A stretch of 64,000 bases of DNA from positions 1 through 64,000 of the forward strand of contig NZ_KQ410733.1 in the NCBI RefSeq assembly GCF_001262505.1, read 5' to 3'. Below, one piece after another: positions 7,613 to 15,066 of this stretch. The position numbers and the translations under genes are program-made. The notes under the pieces are model-generated. The model was not told the origin of the DNA and searched no databases. It was given only the letters and a program-made list of their open reading frames with translations. Position 1 is the stretch's first letter, and the number at the start of each line of letters is the position of its first letter. This DNA is from Shinella sp. SUS2 (lineage in GTDB: Bacteria; Pseudomonadota; Alphaproteobacteria; Rhizobiales; Rhizobiaceae).

Positions 7613-8236
7613 TTATCGTGCGGAGAACAGCCCCTTGAGGGCGGTGAGGTCGCTGCGCAGGCGGCGGTCGATTTCCGCATCGTCGCTGTTGTCGTCGGCA
7701 ATGAACTGGAAGAAACGGATGTTCTGCAGGGAGAACAAACAATCGGCCAGCGCCTCGCTGTCCACGCTCTCCGCGATCAGGCCACGCTTCTGGAACGCGA
7801 GGATCATCGCGCGCATCAGCTCGATGAGAATGCGGTCGAGTTCCAGATAGGTCCGGCCGAAGTCGCTGCTGCCCTCCTGGATGCTGGCCGAAAGCACCTC
7901 GCGCCAGGTCGACTTCTCCAGGTAGCGCATGGCGTGGCGACGCAGGATCTGGCCGAAGGTCGCGACGGCGTCGATGATATCCGTCGGCTCGCGCGCGATC
8001 ATCGTTTTCAGCTGGCGGATCAGCAGCTGGTCGCTCTCACCGACCAGCGCGAGGAGAAGCCCGGCCTTCGTGTCGAAATAATTGTAGACGGTGACGGCGG
8101 AGACGTCGGCATCCTTGGCGATCATTTCGATCGTCGTCGGCGCGTAGCCATCCGTCTGGAAGCGCGCCTTTGCGACTTCCAGGATGCGCTCGCGGCGGTT
8201 TGCCTTCTGCCGTTCTCTCAGTCCCATCAAGGCCAT
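7613..8236 (-). CDS. TetR/AcrR family repressor
   Basis: A 207-aa one-component regulator. The N-terminal helix-turn-helix lies at about residues 10-56 (ERILEVAKARF, then DADVSAVTVYNYFDTKAGL). The rest is a helical ligand-binding and dimerisation domain with no recognisable ligand signature. It is divergent from the ureohydrolase operon and convergent with the APC permease. A 21-bp palindrome lies about 80 bp before its start, in the shared intergenic region, and a similar one precedes the permease. It probably represses both units and itself. Confidence 0.9.
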   Translation of the reverse strand: MALMGLRERQKANRRERILEVAKARFQTDGYAPTTIEMIAKDADVSAVTVYNYFDTKAGLLLALVGESDQLLIRQLKTMIAREPTDIIDAVATFGQILRRHAMRYLEKSTWREVLSASIQEGSSDFGRTYLELDRILIELMRAMILAFQKRGLIAESVDSEALADCLFSLQNIRFFQFIADDNSDDAEIDRRLRSDLTALKGLFSAR

Positions 8237-8302
8237 ATCACCCGTCTGCCTCTCTCAATGGCTTTTGCCTGCGATTTCCTTGATGTGCAACCAAAATTGG
8301 TG

Positions 8303-8339
8303 TTGACAAGAATTTTTAGTGACATAAAGTTTTTATCAC
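8303..8339. promoter_or_regulatory. Promoter plus TetR-type palindrome for ureohydrolase operon
   Basis: A perfect -35 TTGACA (8303-8308) with a weak TAAAGT -10 at 16-bp spacing (8325-8330). A 21-bp palindrome covers the -10 (8319-8339; arms GTGACATAAA and TTTTTATCAC, 8 of 10 pairs). This layout suits repression by the adjacent TetR. Confidence 0.55.
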
Positions 8340-8361
8340 ATAAAGGTTAGGAGGAGCCGGC

Positions 8362-8391
8362 ATGTGCATTTCCCGACATTCCCTGCGCTAG
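8362..8391 (+). CDS. Possible 9-aa leader peptide (uORF)
   Basis: The frame encodes MCISRHSLR and stops with TAG. A strong Shine-Dalgarno, AGGAGGAG, precedes it at ideal spacing. It begins about 25 nt after the predicted transcription start and 150 nt before the ureohydrolase, ahead of a GC-rich stretch able to fold. A leader-peptide role is possible but unproven. Confidence 0.35.
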   Translation: MCISRHSLR

Positions 8392-8539
8392 CGAGGGCGC
8401 TGCCCGACCGGGGCGGCAGGAGCCGGCAGCCGGCCATTTCGTGTGCGGTTTCCCTGAGATCCGCCGCCCCGAACGACGCGGAGCCGGAAGGCGCGCGCAA
8501 CCTTCAAACTGATTGTCATCCACCTGAAACGGAACGACC

Positions 8540-9511
8540 ATGACCAGCAATTCCTATGAGACCGGCCGCCTGAACCTGCCATTCGTCGGCATCTGCACCT
8601 TCGGCAAATACCCCTACCAGCCGGATTGGAACGCCATCAACGCCGATGTCGCGATCCTCGGCGCGCCCTTCGACGGCGGCACCCAGTGGCGTGCCGGCAC
8701 CCGCTTCGGGCCGCGCTCCATCCGCGAGGCCTCCACGTTGTTCTCCTTCGGCCATGGCGGCGCCTACGACCACGAGGACGACGTCAGCTATCTTCCGAGC
8801 GGCGAGGTCTCCATCGTCGACATCGGCGACGCCGATATCGTGCACACCGACACGATGAAGAGCCACGCGAACATTGAATTCGGGGTGCGCAAGATCCTTG
8901 AGGCCGGTGCGCTGCCGGTGGTGCTGGGCGGCGACCATTCCGTCAACATCCCCTGCATCAATGCCTTTGCTGAGGACTGCGCCAAAAACGGCCCGATCCA
9001 TATCGTGCAGATCGATGCCCATCTCGATTTCGTCGACGAGCGCCATGGCGTGCGCTACGGCCACGGCAACCCGATGCGCCGCGCGGCGGAAAAACCCTAT
9101 GTCAGCGGCCTCTCGCAACTCGGCATCCGCAACGTCTCCTCGACGGCCAAGGAGGGCTACGAGGATGCGCGGAACATGGGCTCCGATATCCTCTCTGTTC
9201 GCCAGATCCGGGCGCTCGGCACGGATGCGGTGATAGAGCGCATCCCGGCTGGCGTGCGCTACTACGTGACGATCGACATCGACGGTTTCGATCCCTCGAT
9301 CGCGCCGGGCACGGGCACACCCTCGCATGGCGGCTTCATCTACTACGAGGTGCTGGAAATCCTGTCGGCGCTCGCCGAGCGCGGCGACATCGTCGGCATC
9401 GACCTCGTCGAGGTTGCCCCCGACTACGACCATACCGGCGGCACGGCCATCCTCGCCGCCCAGGTTCTCATGAACCTCATCGGACGCATCATGCACGCAA
9501 GGAAGGGCTGA
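8540..9511 (+). CDS. Ureohydrolase (agmatinase/guanidino-acid hydrolase family)
   Basis: A 323-aa binuclear manganese enzyme of the arginase superfamily that releases urea from a guanidino compound. The expected metal ligands are all present: His133 (GGDHS), Asp159, His161 and Asp163 (DAHLD), Asp246 and Asp248 (DIDGFD). The sequence is nearer to agmatinase and guanidinobutyrase/guanidinopropionase groups than to arginase. It is the first gene of a four-gene operon with two SDRs and a deacetylase, so the substrate may be a hydroxylated guanidino compound. Specificity is open. Confidence 0.88.
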   Translation: MTSNSYETGRLNLPFVGICTFGKYPYQPDWNAINADVAILGAPFDGGTQWRAGTRFGPRSIREASTLFSFGHGGAYDHEDDVSYLPSGEVSIVDIGDADIVHTDTMKSHANIEFGVRKILEAGALPVVLGGDHSVNIPCINAFAEDCAKNGPIHIVQIDAHLDFVDERHGVRYGHGNPMRRAAEKPYVSGLSQLGIRNVSSTAKEGYEDARNMGSDILSVRQIRALGTDAVIERIPAGVRYYVTIDIDGFDPSIAPGTGTPSHGGFIYYEVLEILSALAERGDIVGIDLVEVAPDYDHTGGTAILAAQVLMNLIGRIMHARKG

Positions 9512-9514
9512 TCC

Positions 9515-10297
9515 ATGGGACGACTTCATTACGATTTCTCCGGCGAGCATGTGCTCGTCACGGGGGCGAGCCGGGGCATCGGCCGGGCTGTGGCGGAAGG
9601 TTTTGCCGCCGCTGGCGCCGATGTCACGATCCTTTCCTCCGGTTCGGGCATCCATGAAACGGCCGGGGAAATGTCGGCCCGTTTCGGCCGTAAGGTCGCG
9701 GCGATCGAATGCGACATCACCGACAGCGCCGCTGTGAAGGCCGCGCTTGCGCCGCTCGGCCGTATCGACGTGCTCGTCAACAATGCGGGGCTGGAGCGCA
9801 TCACGCCGCTGCTCGATCCCGATCCGTCGATCGAGGATACGTTCCGCCGCATCACCGACATCAACACAAACGGCACGTTCTACGTGACCCGCAATGCCGT
9901 GCCGCATATGGTGGAGGGAGGCCGCATCATCGTGACAGCCTCGATCTGGAGCCGTGTCGCGGTGCCGGAATTTGCCGCCTACATCACCTCAAAGCACGCC
10001 AATCTCGGCTTCACGCGCGTGATGGCGAAGGAGCTCGGCCCGAAGGGCATTCGCGTCAACGCCGTCTGCCCCGGCTGGGTGCGCACGGAAGCGGCCATGC
10101 TGTCGCTGAAGAACATGTCGCTGCGCACCGGCCGCAGCGAGGAGGACCTGCTGGCCGAAATCGTCGGCGCGCAGGTTCTGCCCGGCCTGCTGGAACCGGA
10201 AGACCTTGCCGCGCCCTATCTCTTCCTTTCCTCCGACGGGGCGAAGGACATGACGGGTCAGGGTCTGATGCTCGATCGCGGCGAGGTGATGGCATGA
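9515..10297 (+). CDS. Short-chain dehydrogenase/reductase (first of pair)
   Basis: A 260-aa classical SDR oxidoreductase. The cofactor motif TGASRGIG is at residues 16-23, NNAG follows, and the YITSK catalytic Tyr-x3-Lys is preceded by the VTAS serine. The adenosine-binding loop carries ECDITD. It begins 3 bp after the ureohydrolase stop and overlaps the next SDR as ATGA. It presumably oxidises or reduces a hydroxyl or keto group on the operon's substrate or product. No substrate signature is visible. Confidence 0.9.
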   Translation: MGRLHYDFSGEHVLVTGASRGIGRAVAEGFAAAGADVTILSSGSGIHETAGEMSARFGRKVAAIECDITDSAAVKAALAPLGRIDVLVNNAGLERITPLLDPDPSIEDTFRRITDINTNGTFYVTRNAVPHMVEGGRIIVTASIWSRVAVPEFAAYITSKHANLGFTRVMAKELGPKGIRVNAVCPGWVRTEAAMLSLKNMSLRTGRSEEDLLAEIVGAQVLPGLLEPEDLAAPYLFLSSDGAKDMTGQGLMLDRGEVMA

Positions 10298-11031
10298 GCC
10301 GGCGCGTTCTCGTCACGGGGGCCTATCGCGGCATTGGCGCAGCCTGTGCCCTTGCCTTTGCCGGAACCGGTGCGCGTGTCGCGCTCGCCGATATCCGCAT
10401 GCCCGATGAAACCGCCGCGGCGGCCATGAAGGCCGGCGCAGCGGAAACGCTGGCGCTCGCCTGCGACATCTCCGACGAAGCTGCGGTCCTTGCGGTCGGC
10501 GATGCGGTGAAGGAAAGGTTCGGCGGACTGGATGTCGTCGTGCACTGTGCGGGCGTCATCCATGAGGCGCCGCTGCTCGAAACACCGGTCGCCGATTTCG
10601 ACCGGGTGATCGCCATCAACCTGCGGGGTAGTTTCCTCGTCGGCAAGATGGTGATCGGACTGATGGAGGGAACGGTGGAAGCGCCGGCCCGGGTGATCCT
10701 GATTGCCTCGGACATGGCCTATTACGGCCGCGAGACCTTCTCGCCCTATGTCGCCTCCAAGCACGGCGTGCTCGGCCTCACCCGCTCCTGGGCGAAGGAA
10801 TTCGCGCCGCGCATCCTCGTCAACGCCATCTGCCCCGGCCCGATCGATACGGAAATGCTCGGTGCGGCCAATATGAGCGCCGAATGGCGGGCGCGGGAAC
10901 TTGCTATTCCGCTTGCCCGCTTCGGTCAGCCGGAGGAGATCGGCGAGCTCGCGCTGTTCCTCGCCGGTCCCGGCGGGCGGTACTTCACCGGACAGGGTGT
11001 CGGCAGCAACGGCGGGAGCATCATGCCGTGA
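10294..11031 (+). CDS. Short-chain dehydrogenase/reductase (second of pair)
   Basis: A 245-aa classical SDR with TGAYRGIG at residues 8-15, a HCAG variant of NNAG, and the YVASK catalytic motif. The ATG at 10294 overlaps the preceding stop (ATGA). The stop in turn overlaps the GTG of the deacetylase (GTGA). The open frame extends upstream, but that part is out-of-frame shadow of the first SDR. Tandem SDRs of different sequence in one operon suggest two consecutive redox steps. Confidence 0.9.
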   Translation: MSRRVLVTGAYRGIGAACALAFAGTGARVALADIRMPDETAAAAMKAGAAETLALACDISDEAAVLAVGDAVKERFGGLDVVVHCAGVIHEAPLLETPVADFDRVIAINLRGSFLVGKMVIGLMEGTVEAPARVILIASDMAYYGRETFSPYVASKHGVLGLTRSWAKEFAPRILVNAICPGPIDTEMLGAANMSAEWRARELAIPLARFGQPEEIGELALFLAGPGGRYFTGQGVGSNGGSIMP

Positions 11032-11918
11032 TCAGAAATCCCATTCCCTGGCCGAACGGTGCGAAATGTGCCGCCTGCATCACCTTCGACATGGATGCGG
11101 ACAGCCTCATCCATATCGCCCACCCGGAGGATGGCCACAGCCGCGTCGCCGGCATCTCCATGCTGCAATACGGGCCGAAGGTGGCGATCCCGCGCATTGT
11201 CGAAAGCTATCGCCGGCTCGGCATCCGGCAGACCTTCTTCGTGCCGGCCTGGTGCATCGAGCGCTATCCGGAGGCCATTGAGGCCATTCTGGAAGGCGGC
11301 CACGAGCTTGCCCATCACGGCTTCCTGCACGAGCATCCGCGCGAGCTTTCCGACGATGACGAGGCCTACTGGCTGGACCGCGGTATCGAGGTGATCGTCA
11401 AGGCGAGCGGCAGGCGACCGCGCGGCTGGCGGGCGCCGCTCTACAACTTCTCGCACCGTTCGGCCGACCTTCTGGTCTCGCGCGGCTTCGAGTACGACGC
11501 CTCGCTGATGGGCGACGACATTCCCTATCTTCTGGAATGCGAGGCCGGGCGGCTGGTCGAGCTGCCCTCGCACTGGGGGCTCGACGATTGGCCGCAATAT
11601 GTCCAGTCGATGGATCTCGACTACATGATGCCGATCCGCGCGCCAGAACAGGGCTTTGCCGCCTTCGCACAGGAGTTCGAGGCTGCTCGGCGGTATGGCG
11701 CGCTTTGGGTGCCGGTCGTGCATCCCTTTGCCACGGGCCGCCTTGCGCGCTGGGACGTGGTGCACCGTTTCCTCGAACAGGTTCTTGCGCAGGGGGACGT
11801 CTGGTTCGCGCCCATGGAGGAAATCGCGGCACATGTACGCTCTGTCGTCGACAAGGGGCTGTGGTCGCCCCGGATCGACCGGCTGCCCTACTATGCCGAG
11901 CCTGTCCGGGTGCGGTGA
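11028..11918 (+). CDS. Polysaccharide-deacetylase (NodB/PuuE-like) family hydrolase
   Basis: A 296-aa metal-dependent deacetylase-fold protein. The metal motif TFDMDAD (Asp21, Asp23, Asp25) is followed by His97-x3-His101 (HHGFLH). A RAPLYNFS segment matches the family's catalytic arginine motif. The length and lack of a signal peptide point to the cytosolic PuuE/HpPgdA-like group, some of which open cyclic amides such as allantoin rather than act on polysaccharide. It starts with GTG in a GTGA overlap. As the last gene of the ureohydrolase operon it probably hydrolyses a small C-N compound. Confidence 0.85.
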   Translation: MIRNPIPWPNGAKCAACITFDMDADSLIHIAHPEDGHSRVAGISMLQYGPKVAIPRIVESYRRLGIRQTFFVPAWCIERYPEAIEAILEGGHELAHHGFLHEHPRELSDDDEAYWLDRGIEVIVKASGRRPRGWRAPLYNFSHRSADLLVSRGFEYDASLMGDDIPYLLECEAGRLVELPSHWGLDDWPQYVQSMDLDYMMPIRAPEQGFAAFAQEFEAARRYGALWVPVVHPFATGRLARWDVVHRFLEQVLAQGDVWFAPMEEIAAHVRSVVDKGLWSPRIDRLPYYAEPVRVR

Positions 11919-12014
11919 CGAGGCCGGCGGCATGTTCGCCGCCCTGCGGAGTGCCTTCATGTCCTGGACGAAGGCTGTGCCTGGTCCTGGCCTGCCGGGG
12001 CCGGGCGGAAAACA

Positions 12015-12947
12015 TCAGTGCGCCTTGCGTACGCTCGCGGTGATCGCTTCGGCCAGCGTTTCGGCAGCGCGGGAGGGTTTGTTGCGCGGATAGGCGATGT
12101 GGAACATGTCCTCGAAGCGCATGCGCTCGGGCGAAAGCACGCGCAGGCGGTTGGTGCGAACCCATTCCTCGGCATAGTGGTCGGGCAGGAAACCGATATA
12201 GGCGCCCGATAGCAGAAGAAGCAGCGTGCCCTCCATATGCGGCGTCGCAGCGGACCAGGTAAAGTTCACGCCGCAGATCGTCTCATTCGGCATATAGGTG
12301 CGGCCGGCGAAGGACTGCGCTGCCAGCACCTCGTCGGTCAGTTCCGCATCGGGGCAGGCGAAGAGTGGATGACCCTCGGCGCAATAGAGCTTCTGGACCT
12401 CGGAGAAGACTGGCTGGCTGCGAAAATGCGGCATGACGCTGCCGACGAAGGGCATCAGCACGATCTGGTAGGAACCGTTGAGCAGGCCCTGATGCAGCAC
12501 CTGCGGCGCGGCGACGTCGATTTCCAGGTGTACGCGCGGAGCCGCGCGGTGAAAGGCGGCGAGGGCGCCCTGAAGGTCGAGGCCGCGGTTGGTGATCATG
12601 GCGTCGACCGTGCCGAAGCTGAGGCTGCCCGTCAGTTCCCCCTGTGCCTCCCCGATGCGGCTCTGGAATTTTTCCAGCGAGCCGAAAAGCTCAAGCGTCG
12701 CCTCGTAGACGAGCCGCCCTTCGTCGGTCAGCTGGAAACCGCCGCGGCCGCGGCTGCACAGGCGAAGGGCGAGCCGCTCCTCCAGATGGCGCATATGGGT
12801 GGAGATCGTCGCCTGCGTCATGCCGAGCGCCGACTGTGCGGCGGAAAAGCCGCCATGCTGCACAACGGAGGCGAAAACGCGCAGCAGCCTGAGTTCTGCA
12901 TCGCCAAGCGAGAGATTGAGAATGCGGTGCCGGACCTTGTTGATCAT
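12015..12947 (-). CDS. LysR-family transcriptional regulator
   Basis: A 310-aa LTTR. The winged helix-turn-helix lies at about residues 17-75 (LRLLRVFASVVQHGGFSAAQSALGMTQATISTHMRHLEERL), followed by a periplasmic-binding-like effector domain. It diverges from the aldehyde dehydrogenase gene across a 307-bp region holding a perfect inverted repeat. It converges on the deacetylase gene. It most likely controls the aldehyde dehydrogenase, NCS1 and GMC genes; the effector is unknown. Confidence 0.9.
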   Translation of the reverse strand: MINKVRHRILNLSLGDAELRLLRVFASVVQHGGFSAAQSALGMTQATISTHMRHLEERLALRLCSRGRGGFQLTDEGRLVYEATLELFGSLEKFQSRIGEAQGELTGSLSFGTVDAMITNRGLDLQGALAAFHRAAPRVHLEIDVAAPQVLHQGLLNGSYQIVLMPFVGSVMPHFRSQPVFSEVQKLYCAEGHPLFACPDAELTDEVLAAQSFAGRTYMPNETICGVNFTWSAATPHMEGTLLLLLSGAYIGFLPDHYAEEWVRTNRLRVLSPERMRFEDMFHIAYPRNKPSRAAETLAEAITASVRKAH

Positions 12948-12981
12948 TCATTGATTAATGCACAAGTGAACATGCAATCAT

Positions 12982-13001
12982 AGATACTTTTAAACGTATC
13001 T
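12982..13001. promoter_or_regulatory. Candidate LysR binding site
   Basis: A perfect inverted repeat AGATAC-N8-GTATCT with an AT-rich centre, 34 bp upstream of the LysR start, between that gene and the aldehyde dehydrogenase. Position and dyad shape fit an autoregulatory LTTR site; this is inference. Confidence 0.45.
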
Positions 13002-13039
13002 TTCTTTGGCACACTCCCTTCACCGTTGGAGGAGGGGAC

Positions 13040-13198
13040 GTGGCCAGCAAATCCCGTGCGACCGAATGCGTAACCCTGCCGTTCACCGGCGTGGATCTCG
13101 TCGGGATCGCTGCCGCCAGCGACGCATTCACCCGGGTGGCACGGGTTTCCATGACCTTCACCGGACACATCCCGCACGCATGGGCGCGGCGGCGCTGA
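13040..13198 (+). CDS. Possible 52-aa ORF upstream of aldehyde dehydrogenase
   Basis: Begins with GTG 6 nt after a strong GGAGGAGGGG and runs 52 codons, ending 56 bp before the aldehyde dehydrogenase. The product is unrecognised, with no clear membrane helix. Codon third positions are mostly G or C, as in neighbours, but the frame is too short to judge. It may be a leader ORF or chance. Confidence 0.3.
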   Translation: MASKSRATECVTLPFTGVDLVGIAAASDAFTRVARVSMTFTGHIPHAWARRR

Positions 13199-13254
13199 CT
13201 GAACAACAGGGCAAGACCGGCATGTCCGGGCGGCCGGCTGAGGAGGAACAGCAC

Positions 13255-14763
13255 ATGGACGAAAGCGTCCGAAACTATCTCGATCACTACGGCGTCAGCG
13301 ATGCAACGCGGCGTTTTCTCGCCAAGCCCCAGAAGATGTTCATCGACGGGGCGTGGGTCGATAGCGGCAACGGTGTGACCTTCGATGTTTTCGAACCGTC
13401 CACTGGCGGGCGGATCACCAGCGCGCCGTCCGGCACGACGGAGGATCTCGACCAGGCTGTTGCAGCCGCGCGCCGCCAGTTTGACGGCGGAGAGTGGCGC
13501 CGCCTCAAGCCACTCGAGCGCGAGCGCCTGCTGCACCGCCTTGCCGACCTCATCGAAACGCATGGCAACGAGCTGGCGGAAATCGAAGCCGTCGACATGG
13601 GCAAGTCCGTGAGCTTCGCCCGGGACATTGACATCCAGGGCACGGTCGACACGTTCCGCTATTTTGCCGGCTGGCCCTCCAAGCTGCACGGACGCATCGT
13701 CGAGCCGTCCATTCCCGGCAACTACCTCGCCTATACCCGCAAGGAGCCGCTGGGTGTGGTTGCCGCCATCGTGCCGTGGAATTTTCCGCTGCAGACCATG
13801 GCCTGGAAGCTTGCGGCCGCCCTTGCCGCCGGCTGCACTGTCATCGTCAAGCCGGCCGAGCTGACCTCGCTTTCCACCCTGCGCTTTGCCGAGCTGGTGC
13901 AGGAGGCCGGCATTCCCGACGGCGTGGTCAACATCGTCACGGGCCGCGGCAGCGTCATCGGCGCGGCCATGTCCACGCATCCGGGCATCGACAAGGTTAC
14001 CTTCACCGGCTCGACGCCTGTCGGGAAGGACGTCGGCCGCGCCGCAGTCGGCAGTCTCAAGCATGTCACGCTGGAGCTCGGCGGCAAGTCGCCGGTGCTC
14101 GTTCTCGACGATGCCGATCTGCCGAGCGCCGCGCTCGCGGTGGCGAACGGCGTGTTCTTCAATTCCGGCCAGGTCTGCGACGCCGGCACCCGGGTCTATG
14201 TCCAGCGCGCGGTGCACGATGCCTTCCTCGACGAACTCGTCAAGGTCACCCGCACGCTCAAGATCGCGCCCGGCCTCGACCGGGACTGCTACATCGGCCC
14301 CATGGTCTCGGCGCAGCAGAAAGCAGTCGTTGCCGGCTACATCGAGGCCGGTCGCCGCGAAGGGGCGGAGCTGGTGCATGGCGGCGCAAGCCTCGACGGA
14401 CCGGGCCATTTCATCGAACCCACCATCTTCGCCCATTGCAAGCCGGAGATGCGCATCGTGCGTGAGGAGATCTTCGGGCCGGTGCTGGTGACGAGCCCCT
14501 TCGATACGCTCGACGAGGCGGTTTTTCTGGCGAACGACACGCCCTTCGGCCTCGCCGCCGCGATCTATTCGAACGACCTCGCGCGCGTGCACGGCCTCAT
14601 TCCGCGCCTTCATGCCGGTTCCGTCTATGTCAACGCGCACAGCACGATCGACCCGTCCATGCCCTTCGGCGGCTTCAAGGATTCCGGCTTCGGCAAGGAC
14701 CTCGGGCCCGAGCAGCTCGACTATCTGATGGAGACCAAGGCGGTGTGGATCACCCTGCCATGA
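13255..14763 (+). CDS. Aldehyde dehydrogenase family protein
   Basis: A 502-aa NAD(P)-dependent aldehyde dehydrogenase. Visible are the PWNFPLQ substrate/cofactor loop, the FTGSTPVGK cofactor motif, the general base Glu274 (LELGGKSP) and the nucleophile Cys308 (GQVCDAG). The length is standard, and it resembles betaine-aldehyde and related amine-derived aldehyde dehydrogenases. It starts at ATG 13255 after AGGAGGA. It is followed by a terminator-like hairpin and then the NCS1 and GMC genes. A GMC alcohol oxidase plus an ALDH suggests stepwise alcohol to aldehyde to acid oxidation. Confidence 0.92.
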   Translation: MDESVRNYLDHYGVSDATRRFLAKPQKMFIDGAWVDSGNGVTFDVFEPSTGGRITSAPSGTTEDLDQAVAAARRQFDGGEWRRLKPLERERLLHRLADLIETHGNELAEIEAVDMGKSVSFARDIDIQGTVDTFRYFAGWPSKLHGRIVEPSIPGNYLAYTRKEPLGVVAAIVPWNFPLQTMAWKLAAALAAGCTVIVKPAELTSLSTLRFAELVQEAGIPDGVVNIVTGRGSVIGAAMSTHPGIDKVTFTGSTPVGKDVGRAAVGSLKHVTLELGGKSPVLVLDDADLPSAALAVANGVFFNSGQVCDAGTRVYVQRAVHDAFLDELVKVTRTLKIAPGLDRDCYIGPMVSAQQKAVVAGYIEAGRREGAELVHGGASLDGPGHFIEPTIFAHCKPEMRIVREEIFGPVLVTSPFDTLDEAVFLANDTPFGLAAAIYSNDLARVHGLIPRLHAGSVYVNAHSTIDPSMPFGGFKDSGFGKDLGPEQLDYLMETKAVWITLP

Positions 14764-14769
14764 CATCCG

Positions 14770-14800
14770 CCGGCCGCCATCCATCGGCGGCCGGTATCTT
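14770..14800 (+). terminator. Terminator-like hairpin after aldehyde dehydrogenase
   Basis: A perfect 9-bp stem CCGGCCGCC / GGCGGCCGG around a 7-nt loop, followed by TATCTTC. It lies immediately after the aldehyde dehydrogenase stop. The U-run is short, so partial read-through into the next genes is possible. Confidence 0.6.
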
Positions 14801-14897
14801 CACCGTGGGCGCTTTGCGCGTCCGCATGATCGGCGGCTGATGGAGCCGTATGCATCGCGGAAAGACGCCGAAGGCGCGACGCGAAAGGGGAGCGACA

Positions 14898-15065
14898 ATG
14901 GAAAACGATATTGCCTGGCAAAACGAACTGGCGCGCCGTGCCCGCATCTATGAGGGCATTGAAGCGGAACACCGCTTCGAGGGCGCCATGTCCGTCATCG
15001 ACTATGCCTGCATGAGCGCGCTCACGCTCGCCCTGGTCGCGGGCTTCTGGATCTGGGGGGCGTGA
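14898..15065 (+). CDS. Small single-helix membrane protein paired with NCS1 permease
   Basis: A 55-aa protein with a charged N-terminal half (about residues 1-30, probably amphipathic helix) and one C-terminal hydrophobic segment at about 33-53 (SVIDYACMSALTLALVAGFW). ATG 14898 follows AAAGGGGAG. Its stop is one base before the permease ATG, so translation is probably coupled. No family is recognised. The arrangement resembles small accessory subunits next to transporters; whether it is a subunit is inference. Confidence 0.7.
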   Translation: MENDIAWQNELARRARIYEGIEAEHRFEGAMSVIDYACMSALTLALVAGFWIWGA

Positions 15066-15066
15066 G

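Noticed and set aside
12955-14784. 609-codon minus-strand frame opposite aldehyde dehydrogenase
   Set aside because: Antisense to a canonical aldehyde dehydrogenase; composition is typical of shadows.
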